In this document: positions 33,401-45,400 of the stretch, piece by piece | Layout: each line of letters begins with the position of its first letter | Position numbering within the stretch: the stretch's first letter is position 1 | Origin: Semisulcospira habei | Taxonomy: Eukaryota; Mollusca; Gastropoda; Semisulcospiridae | DNA length: 64,000 nt | Direction: 5' to 3' | Assembly: GCA_036245525.1 (NCBI GenBank) | Contig: BTPG01000002.1 | Location: 118,770,286 to 118,834,285, forward strand | Position numbers and translations under genes: made by a program | Notes under the pieces: generated by a model | What the model was told of the DNA's origin: nothing | The model's database searches: none | What the model saw: only the letters and a program-made list of their open reading frames with translations

Positions 33401-36400
33401 TCCTAGATCTGAATCCCCTTGTACATGCGGCCATTGGTGCTTTTTACAGTAACTGTGGCTGCATGCACAGATGTGTTGACATAATTTGCTGTCTTCCCCT
33501 TTCAGATCAAAATGTGCGCATTTATGACACAACGAATAACAAGTTTGACTTGTTGAAAACGATTCGCGCACGTGATGTCGGATGGAGTGTTTTGGATGTG
33601 GCTTTCAGGTGAGCAGTCATATTCGAATGTTACTATGTCAGATTCCATTTCAACTTGCTGAAGGTGTACAAAAAAAACCAACAGTGCATATCTGCCCCCC
33701 CCCCCCCCCCCCCCCATCCCCCCCCCCCCAGCAACCCCCAACAGACAGAAAGACTACAGACCACATAACATGAAATCTGATACAGGTAAACTTTATGGGC
33801 TCCTGACCAAATTGTGGTCATCGTTATTTGATAATATAATTTTAGTTCAGCAAAAGATTTTTGTGGGTGAGATGAGCTTTTAGAAAAAAATGGGAAAACG
33901 TGTTTTAAATAACTGCTGGTAAATATTCACTAATACACTAATAAATACATGTTAATTTATTCTATTTTATTTAGATTTTTTTTATAGTAAATATTGTTTT
34001 TGTAAAATTTCAGTCCTGATGGCAATTACATGATCTACTCCAGCTGGTCAGACTGCAGTAAGTTATCTCCCTTCTGACTCCCAAATTAGGAATTTCAAAC
34101 TTTGAGGCTAAATATGTGTTAATTTTGCATCTCTTTATAGAAGAAACTGATGCTGAGGTATCTTTCAGACATTATCTTTGAACTGTCATTCTCTATCTAT
34201 CTGCTTGCGAGTGACAGACATAACTGTATCAATATTAGTTTTCTTATCATATGCATACTTCATGTTTATTTTAATCCCCTTGTGCATCTAACCGCTGGTC
34301 CTTGGGGCAATGTCAGTTGCAGTTGACCTGCATGCAGCTGCACACGGGCCAACTGCAGCTGACATTGGCCTGATGATCTATTGTGCCCCAGTGGTTGCAT
34401 GCACAAGGAGGTAAATCATAATAATAATAATAATAAGGAAGATTTATAAGGCGCCAATACATGGTAAGATGCTCTAGGTGCCGTACATGTGATTTTGTTT
34501 TTCAGTACACCTGTGCAACATATATGGTGATCACGAAGTCCACGAGTCTCTGTTACTGACACCAGGGGAACATAGTTTTTGCATCTTTTCTCTGATGTTT
34601 TCTTCAGACAATCGGGAGATCGTTGGCGGGTAAGATTTATCTAACAGTTGTGCCAGCAGCGATCGGTACAGTTTACAATATCAGTAGCTGCATGTACCAG
34701 GGAGTTTACTGTGACAGTGCCTTGGATCATGACATTATTGAAGTTTTGATTATGATTACTCTCCTGTTGTTGTAAGATTCATCTTTTGATGTTTTTTGTT
34801 TTCTCAAAATACATTACCGATGGCGTTACTATATGGAAGATACCCTTTAGCCTCCTGATTTCAGCCTAAGCATAAGTTGTGTCCCCTGCACAACTGGGGA
34901 GGAGACACCGGGGATCCATGCCTAGGAGCCCCGGGTGGGCCCCCCTTCCCTCCCTATCCGGTCACGTGTTGGGCGTAAGCCCGCCAGTTTTATCCTTAGC
35001 TCGACTGTGTGTGGTTGTGTTTCGGCCTAGCTCCTTTTGCAACTGTGTATGGTCCTGCTGCGTTCTCGGACTTTGTGGTTCTAAGAGACAAAGACTGCCT
35101 TGGACTCTTGTTAGCACCGCCTTGTGCTTCGTGGGATAATTTGTACCTTTTGGTGGGTGTTGTGACTTTGGTGTTATGGCGAGTACTCAAATGAAGACCT
35201 GCCTTCGCTGTGGGGACTTTCAGTGGCACGCAGACTCGCACAAGGTCTGCCTCCCATGCTCGGGCTGCGCTTCTGGTCATACCTGTGACGTGTGTGCCGT
35301 CTGGAGGGAAGAACGTTAGTCTCAGCTCTGGGACTCTGGGACTTCTACCAGCGGAAGTGTCCTTCCTGGGCCCAGCGTCTCCCACCAGCAGCCCCGCCCT
35401 CTACGGGACCTCCGCGGCGCTCCAGCTCGGATGTCATCTGTGCTTCAGCACGTCGGGCTCCCCTGCGTTCCGTCGTTCGGGCCTTGCGGCCCCCAGGTAA
35501 GTGCGTTCCTTCAGACTTTAGAGACTCTCCCCCCGCTCTGAGGCTTCTGAGCAGGGCTGGCGAGCTTCGGAGACACTCCCCCCCCCCCCCCTCCCGGCTC
35601 CAAGGCTTCTGAGCGGGGCAGGCGAGATTTAGATACGCTCCCCCCCCCCCCCTCCCCGCTCTGATTCATCCGAGCAGGGCCGGTGAGCTTTACTTTCGTC
35701 CCCCCCCCCCCCCCCCCCCCCCCCCCGCTCCGATTCGTGTGGGCAGGGCCGGCGAGACTTGGTTACGCTCCTCCCACGCTCCGATTCGTCCGGGCGGGGC
35801 CTGTGAGACTCCATCACACTCTCCCCACGCTCCGATCCGTCCGAGCGTGGCCGGCGAGACCTAGTATTGCTCTCCCCTCGCTCCGATTCTTCTGAGCGGG
35901 GTCAGCAAGCCTCACATACGTCCCCCCCCCCCCCCCATCCGATTCGTCCAGGCGGGGCCGGCGAGACTCAGTCACGCTCCCCCCATGCTCTGATCTGTCT
36001 GAGCATGGCCGGCAGGACCTAGATATGCCCCCCGCCCCCCCGCTCCGATTCTTCTGAAACGGGGCCGGCGAGACTCCGTCCCGCTTCCCCCACACTCCGA
36101 TCCATCTGACCGTGGCTGGCGAGTCCCAGTTCTGGTCCCCCCCCGCTCCGATTCGTCTGAGCAAGGCCGGCGATCATTACACATTGGCCCCCCCCCCCCC
36201 CCCCCCCCCCGTCTGAGCGGGGCCGGCAAGATTTTGGTACGCTCCCCCCCCCCCCCTCCCCCGATCCGTTTCTTCCGAGTGGGGCCAGCGAGCCGTAGAG
36301 TCGCTGCCCCCTTGCTCTGTTCGTTCCAAGCGCGGCCCGCAGCTCCTGCGGTCCTCCTGTCAACCGCGCGTCATGGACGACCCTGCTAGCCCCCCGTCTG

Positions 36401-39400
36401 CCCGCCCCTCCGGTAGGAATGGGCTTCTGGAGCCCGACCTTGCTTCTGGCCTTCGTCGTTCGCGCTCGGTCCTTCGTTTCCTGCTCTGCCGGCGGCCCTC
36501 GGCTTACCCGCAGTGCCTCTCGTCTCGGGCTTCGCGTGCACCCCCCCGGTCTGCACCCGCGTCGCGGCCCGTCGCCTGCCCTTTCAGCTGGCCCTCACTC
36601 CCGGAGTATATCGCCTCGGCAATCATCCTTCGGGACTCCCCCGTCGGATCTCCCATCGCCCTTTTGGCAGTTTCCTCCGCTTCGCCCTGCCCCTCGGCGG
36701 ATGGACTTATGCTTCCCTCCCAGACCGTCTGCTCCCTCGAGGAAGCGGCCCGCCTTATCTCCTCCTTCCTCCTGCCGGACTTCTGCCCTCCGTCCCCCCC
36801 CCCCCCCCAAGAGGCAGGCTTCCGCCATGGTGGATGCTCAGAGGCTGGCCAAGTGTCGCAAGTCGCTCCCGCAACCTGCTGGCTTTTGGGACCTCGTGAA
36901 AGCGTTTTCCGCTCAGCTTTGCCAGGACAGCTTCGGCGACAACGGCTTTTTCACAGACTCCTGCTGGCCCGCCAGTATCAATATGAGCTTTCGCCAGGAG
37001 TGGTATGCCGGACATTCCCAACCCTTCTCCATGCCTCTCCCCGCCCTGGATGCTTCAGCTCTGACAGGCGGGGGGTGTGGGGGGGGGGGGGGGGGGCTTC
37101 ACAGGTTGCTCCAGCACGGTTGGCCTCGCGCTCTGGACAAGATTGCGACCCTTGTGCGCAACTCCCTGGCCTGCTCCGGGCTTTTGGAACTGGCGACGCA
37201 GGTGGTGCTGCGCTGTTTGGAGGACACCTGGGACCTGGCGGCCTCGTTCCCCCTCAGTGGCATTCATTCTATCTTGGTGGCAGCTAACCGGGCCCCTTAT
37301 CACTCAACTAACACCATGGCAGCGGCGGCCAACCGTGACCTCTGGTGCCGGGACACCCTCCTTCGCTACTGTGCGGATCTTCCCAAGTCAGTGAAGTCTC
37401 AGCTCCACCAGGCCCCGCTTAGGGGCCCGCAGCTCTTTGGCGACACATGGCAGACTGTCAAGGAGGCGTCCAAGGACCTTTGGCCCCAGCCCCCCCCGCC
37501 TCCCCCCCGCCTCCCGCTTTCTCGCTTTCCGCAAGGCTTCCACCAGACCCTCCTCTCATCCCTTCTCTGGCTCCCGCGGTATGGCTCGCCCCCCCCCCCC
37601 CCAGGGGCCCCAGCGGTCCTTCCCTGCCGCTAACCCCTCCTGATCCCATGGCACCCGCAGGTTGGGGCATGGACGGGCCTGCTGACTTCCTCCCCCCCCC
37701 CCCCCCCCCCCCCCCCCGCCCCTGCCGACAGTTCTAGGGTCGCCAGTTGGCGGGCGGTTGGCCGTCCACAGCGAAGCTTGGCGCTCGCTGTTCCCAGATG
37801 ACCCCTGGATCCTCTCAACCATGTCCGAAGGCCTTCAGATCTCCTTCCAGTCCCCGCCGCCTCTGCAACGGTCCCTCCTCTGGACCCAGTTACCGGGCGA
37901 CCCGCTCAAGGCAGATGCCCTTCTCGGAGAGGTGGAGGCCTTGCTCCGCAAGGCGGCCATGGAGGTAGTCTCCCGTCACGACTCCCCGGCCTTCTACAGC
38001 CGTCTGTTCATCGTCCCCAAGCCCGGCAGCAAGTGGCGCCCAGTCATCGACCTGTTGGCGCTAAACAAGTATGTTTCCGCGCCACACATTTGGATGGAGA
38101 CAGCCAGGATCCTTCGCTCGGTGGTCCTGCCGATGGACTTCGCGATCAGCCTCGATTTGGCGGACGCGTATCTACATGTCCCCATTCACCCGTCCTCCTG
38201 CCGATATCTGCGCTTCGCCTTTCGCGGGGTCGTGTACAAGTTCTGAGCCCTCCCCTTCGGCCTCAACATCAGCCCCTGGGTCTTCACGAGGCTCCTCAAC
38301 GTGGTGGTGGCCAGTTTCTGGCGGCGTTCCTTGAGCCCGGCCTCTAATTACCTGGATGATCTACTCCTTCACAACCAAATTGCCGCGGCCCTGGAAGACG
38401 ACAGGGACTCTCCCCTCGTCCTCCTCCACTGGCTCAGTTTTCTGGTCAACCCGGGCAAGTCAGATCTCACGCTTTCGTGCAGGTTCGTCCACTTGGGGAT
38501 GGAATTCCTGACTGACCTCAACCTGGTGTGGCTCCCAGTGGCGTGGCGACAGAAGATCTCCGAGCTTGCTTGTCAGGTGGAACTAGGGGACTCCTTCCCG
38601 GCCAGGGTCTGGCTACAGCTCCTGGGACTCCTTAGTGCGGCAGCGGATCTGTTACCCCTCTACGCCCGCCCGCAGCAGCTTCACATTCTTCTGCACTGGC
38701 GCCCGTCCTCCGGCAGGCTAACGGACACGGTCCCCATTCTTCCTCTGGTCCGCCCCCACCTCCAGCGGTGCCTCTGCACTCCCCTCCACCGCGGTGGTCC
38801 ATCTGCACCAATGTGAGCCAGTCAGGTTGGGGAGCGCACCTGCTTCCGGATTTCGTCTCTGCCTCGGGCCTCTGGCCCTGGGAACTCGCCAGCAAGCACA
38901 TCAACTGGCTGGAATTGAAGGTGGTGTGGTTAGCCCTCAGCGCCTGGCAGGAGACGCTCGGGCACCAGGATGTCCTAGTACTCTCAGACAACACAACGGT
39001 GGTGGCCTACATACAGAACCAGGGAGGCACTCGCTCGCCCTCGCTGTGCATCCTCCTTTACCACATCCCAGGCCACCTAAACGTCCTCGCGGACTCCCAA
39101 TCCCGGCGTGGCCAGCCCCTCTACACAGAGTGGTCCCTGCGCCTGGACATCTTTTGCCTGATCTGCACACGGAGACGCCGCTAATCGACCTCTTCGCCAC
39201 CAGGTGGAACAAGCAGCTCCCACTCTTTGTCTTGCCTGTACCAGACCCCCCCCGCCTGGGCGGTGGATGCGCTCTCCATTCCTTGAGATGGGTTGGTCGC
39301 TTACGCTTACCCCCCCGTCCGTCCTGCTGCCCAAGATCCTGCGGAAACTTCAGGGATGCTCCGCGGTTCTCCTTCCGGTGGCCCCCTTTAGTTGGGCCAA

Positions 39401-42400
39401 GAGATGGACCACAGACCTCATTGCTCTAGCGACGGACCGCCCCTGGAGCTTCCCACCTCGCCCTCAATGCTCAAGCAGCCCCGACAGGCTCTCTTCCACC
39501 CGTGCCCGGAGCGGTTCCTCCTACATGCTTGGAGGTTGTCCGGCAAGCCCTCGCCGGAAGAGGTTTCGTGGGTGCGGCAGTGGAGGCTATCGCAGCAGCC
39601 CGCAGACTGTCTACCAGAAATGTCTACAAAGGCAAGTGGCGGGTCTTACAGTCCTGGTGCGCTGCCCAGCGGCTTCCCCCCATGGATCTGACTACCCCCC
39701 AATTGGCGGATTTCTTCCTGTGGCTCTTCGCCGATCCGGGCTTAGGACTGATTACCATCAAGATCTACCAAGCCATGGTTGTGGACACTTACCGCCACCT
39801 GGGCCTCCCAGATCCGGGCGCTTGCAAGGACCTCTCGGACCTTATGGCCCACTTTGAGCTCCGACGGCCAGTCTCCCATTCGCTCATCCGTCGGTGGGAC
39901 CTCGCCTGGGTCCTGACGTGGCTAAACACGGACCGCTTCGAACCCCTGCTCCTGGCGTGGTTCTCCGACCTGACCCGGAAAACGTGTTTCCTCCTGGCCC
40001 TCGCCACTGCGTCCCGCGTGAGCGAGTTACATGCACTCTCGGTGCGTCCCGCCTGTCTGCAGTTTAGGACCGATGGCAAGGCTCAGCTCCTCACTGACCC
40101 GTCCTTTCTGGCCAAGAACCAGCCTCCCTCAGCCGCACCCCAGGTTCTGACCATCCGTCCGCTCAGAGGTACGAATCAATCCCGCAACTCGCGCCAACAG
40201 GACCCGGTCCAGGCTCTGAGGATTTACCTGCATCGCTCGAAGCCACGCCGCCAAGGGTGCTCCTGCCTCTTCCTGCCCCTCTCTTCGGGCAGGCCTGATA
40301 TCTCGGTGCAGACGATTTTGTCCTGGCTGCGGTGGGTCATTTGGTCGGCCTACAAAGACCTCTCCCCTGACTGGGATAAGAGGCTGCACATCCGGGCGCA
40401 CGAGGTAAGAGCAGTAGCCACCAGCGTGGCTTTTGACTGCAACTGCTCCGTTAAAGACATTGTCGTGGCGGTAGGCTGGCGGGCTGACTGCATCTTCGCC
40501 CGCTTCTACCTCCACGACCTATCCGGCCAGCGTGACTCCCTGGCCCTGGTGGGGGACATCTCTGCAGCCCAGCACTCCCTCCTCGCGCCACAGGCGCCCT
40601 AGGTCACTCTTAGCTGAAATCGTTGGGAGTGCTCCATCCGGGGCCTTCGGGGCATATAATTTGCAGGGTGTTAAGGGGTGGCACTCACCTCCTCTTCGCT
40701 ATTCTTCCATAAAGTAATGCCATCAGTAATGTATTTTGAGAAAACAAATGAATTTTTCTCTAAAATGTATTGTTTTGAAAAATACTTACCGATGGCATTA
40801 CTCGGAGGACCCTCCTGCCCCGCTTGCCGCCTTTCGGCCAAGTGTAAAACTGGCGAGCTTCCGCCCAACACGTGACCAGATAGGGAGGGAAGGGGAGGCC
40901 ACCCAGGGCTCCTAGGCATGGATCCTCAGTGTCTCCTCCCCAGTTGTGCAGGGAACACAACTTATGCTTAGGCTGAAATCAGTAGGCTAAAGGGTATCTT
41001 CCATATAGTAATGCCATCGGTAAGTATTTTTCGAAAAAAATACATTTTTGAGAAAAATTCATTTTTGTAAAAATTTTCATTGTGCTTTATCAAATATGAC
41101 AAACAATAATATTGAAAAGAAAAGGGGAGACTGCCAGTGCTAATATTTTATTCGGGGGGGGGCTTCCATATGCATTGCTTTCAGTCACTTTCTTAGCGCC
41201 CCCTCTCTTTCCTACCTCTTTTTTTTTTTTATTTTGTCCTTTGGCCACAGTAGATCCATGATCACTGGTCGATCATGCACATTTCTCTCCCCTGACAGTG
41301 CTATAACCTACTTTACTTTGTAACCTTCCTAAAATGTTAGCACTGGCAGTCTCCCCTTTTCTTTTCATTTATTACTACAATATCGACTGCAACCCCTTTC
41401 CCCCTTTTGGTAGGTTCTCTTTTAGGGTGCATGGAAATTTAACTCTAGGTGGTGGCATGGAATGTATGCCCCTGCAGACACCACAGTAAAATGTGGTTGT
41501 CATTGCAGGTAGGCAGAATTTCCTGCCTCCTCCAGTATTGCCGATGGTGTGCTGAAGAGGTCGCCAAGACCGAAACAGCTGTCCACACCGGCTAAATATC
41601 TGGACCCCCCCTTGGGGGGACCTAGATTTAAATTTCCATGCACTGAGTGGCTGGAGCAGTGGATATGTGATACGCCCCCCCTTTGAGGGGGGGGGGGGGC
41701 GGCTTCCATATGCATTGCTTTCAGTCACTTTCTTAGCGCCCCCTCTCTTTCCTATCTCTTTTTCTTTTTGTGCTTTGGCCACAGTAGATCTATGATCACT
41801 GGTCGATCATGCACATTTCTCTCCCCTGACAGTGCTATAACCTACTTTACTTTGTAACCTTCCTTCAAACAATAATATTGTTTTGTTAAATATTAAGTTA
41901 ATAGTGCTGCAACTTAAACTTAATCCACATTATCACTCAGCCTCAGTAATTTCAGCCCACTGGGCACCGGCCTCCACGTGGCGTGGGTGGGTAGTCTCCT
42001 CAGTCCCTGACTGAGTGGGCTAGCAGAGGGGTGCCATCTTTGTCCAGGATTAGGACTTGATGTCAGCAGATATGTTGTTCAGTCTTTTTCAATGGTCCGG
42101 TTTTTAAGGAGCTGTGCTTACCCAGGTCTTACCATGTTGGATTGGTCCTTAAAAATACGCGTGAGCTTTTGGTCCTTTGGATCCCAAGTGTTTGCCGTGC
42201 TTGGAGACCCGTGTCGGGGGAGAAGAGGATCCTGGTGGCTGAAACACTCCACTTTAGCCTTGACTTCTGCCTAAACGGGAGGCTAGTCATACCGGCCTAG
42301 TCAGTCGGATCTTGTCACGTCAAGCCCTATCCCCCTGTTGACATGCGGGTTGTTATACGGAGCACCATGCTATAGCCTCTGATGCTGATTAGGTGCTTTA

Positions 42401-45400
42401 CGCCAGTATTCCCCTGCATTCAACAGTGTGATAGAAGGCGGTGGCTCAAACGGTTCAATCGGGCTTACCCCCTTGAGTATATCTTTCGGGCAGTCTCCAT
42501 TGTGCGTCGGCTGGAGACCCGCCGACAATTGCACTTTCCCTTGTTGGGCTCGGTGGCGGGCGGGGACCCCCGGGGGATGAATATCTATCATACTATAATA
42601 TGGAAAATATCAAAAAACCAAAACTGGCACCAAAGCGGCACATAGCCGCCGACATTGTCATTGAGAACGATAGTGACTCTGACTGTGAGGAAGCGACACC
42701 TCAGGCGTCGGCTGCCTGGCCTCGCTTTCTCATTATCCACAGCAAAGTTAAAGAGAAGCCTGTTTCCAAGCTGCACCCTTTCCTGGTAGGGGAGACCCTC
42801 AGAAGCCGTGTTGGCAGGCCTGAGGCCCAGCGCCTCAGGTCTGGTGACTTGCTGGTAGAGTGCCGTACCCGGGCACACTCCAATGGGCTACTGAGGCTCT
42901 CCTCCATCGGAGACACTCCAGTGGAGGTCACTCCCCACAAAACAATGAATTCCTCTAGAGGAGTGATTAAAGATCAAGCATTGGCCGAACTGTCTGAAGA
43001 TGAGCTTGTACGGAACCTTAAGTCACAGGGGGTGACCTACGTCAGGCGCTTCATTTCCAAACGAGGTGGTAGGGAGATCCGTCTCCCTACCATCATCCTG
43101 ACGTTTGGCATTTGGCACCCCCATAGCTCCTACTACCATCTGGGGAGGTTACTACTCCCTAAAAGTGGAAAAGTACGTCCCTCTCCCCCTCCGGTGCTTT
43201 AAGTGCCAAAAGTATGGCCATGGGCAGAAGACATGCCGCCAGGCAGAGGCTCTATGCGCCCGTTGCACTAAGCCCGGACACTCTGCTGAGTCCTGCACAG
43301 CCATCCCCCTGTGTGTGAATTGCCAGGGGGCGCATATGGCTTCGGACAAGAAGTGCCCTCGTTGGATCTCCGAGTGCAGGATTCAGCAGGTGCGTGTGGA
43401 GAAGGGGCTGTCCTTTGCGGACGCAAAAAAACTGGTTGACGGTCCTGGTGCAGCTGAGGCTGCACCAAACTCAAATAACAACTTTGTGCATACTTTCAGT
43501 GCTGCGGTGGCAGGCAAGCGCCCCACCAAAGACTTCTCTTGTCAAACCCCAACTTCTTGGTTGGGGGCGGAGCCTCGGATCCTCTCGCCCCTGGAGAGTA
43601 ACCCTCCTCCGGTGGTGATGAGGAGCCAGGGAACGCAGAGGGCGGAGGCAACCGGTCCGGTGGCGCCGCCTTCTGCTGCCCCTAAGCCTCAGCCCCCTCC
43701 CAAACCTGCTAGTTTGTCAACGCCAAAGGTTTCTGGCTCTGGTCAGCCTTCTAAGGCCGCTAACTCTAGCGGCAGGACCGCTGCCCAGGACCAGAAGTCT
43801 AAGAAATCTATGGGACCGCCGTGCGCACGGGCCCAGAAGGGGAACACTGATGTCCCCCTTCAAAACAAATATGCTGCATTGGAGGAGCAGATGGAGGGAG
43901 TGGAAGTTGCCGATGCTGCGGCAGCTCCACCCTCTTCATCTCCTAAGAACCAGAGGAGGCCCGGGAGCCGGCCCCCTCTGTTTCTCCAACTCCCTCCAAG
44001 GCAAAGGAAAAAGGGGGGAAAAACTCCGCACCCCCAGATAAGACATAATCATGGACTCTCTGCTTCAGTGGAATTGTCGTGGTTTTCAAGCTAACTTTGA
44101 GGAATTACGTCTTTTAGTCAAGTGCTATAACCCCTCAGTAATATCTCTTCAGGAGACTTACCTGAAGACTTCTGACCCTGTGTCCTTTAATGGTTTTAAC
44201 GTTATACATAAAGGCTCTGATTCGGAGAGGCGCTCGGGTGGAGTGGCTCTTCTCATTAGTAGCCAAATTTTATGTAGCCCCGTTAGCATCGACACCTGTC
44301 TTCAGGCTGTCGCAGCTCAGGTTACCTTGAAGAAGACCATAACCATATGCAGTATTTACCTGCCACCATCCCTGCGGGTCTGTAGTATGATTTTTTAATT
44401 TAGTTGATCAACTGCCCCCTCCCTTTATTCTCATGGGGAATTTTAACGTTATACATAAAGGCTCTGATTCGGAGAGGCGCTCGGGTGGAGTGGCTCTTCT
44501 CATTAGTAGCCAAATTTTATGTAGCCCCGTTAGCATCGACACCTGTCTTCAGGCTGTCGCAGCTCAGGTTACCTTGAAGAAGACCATAACCATATGCAGT
44601 ATTTATGTTCGGAGAATTAGGGGCAGGGGTGGCTCGGCTTCTGTTGGCCATCTTGGTGCCAGCTTGGTTACAGATAAAAAAGCTGTGGCCAATTTGCTTG
44701 CCTCCACCATTGCCCATAATTCTTCAAAGGAGCATTATTCACCTTTCTTCCAGAGAGAGAAGGAGAAGCGAGAGTCTCGTATTTGTGATTTTAAGTCCAA
44801 TAACTCAGAAGACTATAATGTCCCATTTACATTATCAGAATTGCAGCAAGCCTTGCAGAAATGTAATGACTGCTGCTGGCCTAGATACCGTCCACTATCA
44901 ATTCCTAACGCATCTGCCTGAGAGGTCACTCCTTGTACTTCTCAAGGCCTTTAACCATATCTGGAGAACTGGTCATTTTCCGCCGTCTTGGCGCCAGGCT
45001 GTGGTTGTACCGATCCCCAAGCCGGGTAAGGATCCTTCCGACCCGGGCAACTACCGGCCTATCGCTTTGACATCATGTTTATGTAAAACTATGGAGCGCC
45101 TGGTCAACGCCCGCCTGGTGTGGCATCTTGAGTCACAGGGTCTCCTCACAGACCTCCAGTGCGGTTTCCGGCGCTTCCGTAGTACGACCATTTAGTCTGC
45201 TTTGAATCATTTATTCGAGATGCTTTTGTCAACAAGCAGCATGTCTATGCAATTTTCTTCGATCTTGAGAAGGCATATGACACTACCTGGAAATATGGCA
45301 TAATGTCTGACTTGTTGGACATGGGTTTTAAAGGGCACCTGCCCGTTTTTATTCACAATTTTTTGACTAACCGGTCGTTCCATGTCAGTGTGGGCTCCAC

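Larger units (their letters stand above)
34797..41067 (+). mobile_element. DIRS-type tyrosine-recombinase retrotransposon B
   Basis: The left repeat starts TTGTTTTCTCAAAATACATT at 34797 and the right one ends AATTCATTTTTGT at 41067. An internal complementary region lies at 40700-40800. It contains the Cys-rich ORF, a 15-unit minisatellite, Gag-like ORF1, reverse transcriptase/RNase H and an intact tyrosine recombinase. It is the best preserved of the three copies, in sense orientation in intron 9. Confidence 0.92.

Noticed and set aside
35510..36350. CRISPR-like array or coding proline repeat
   Set aside because: The units are contiguous minisatellite repeats with C runs and no spacers; the genome is eukaryotic.
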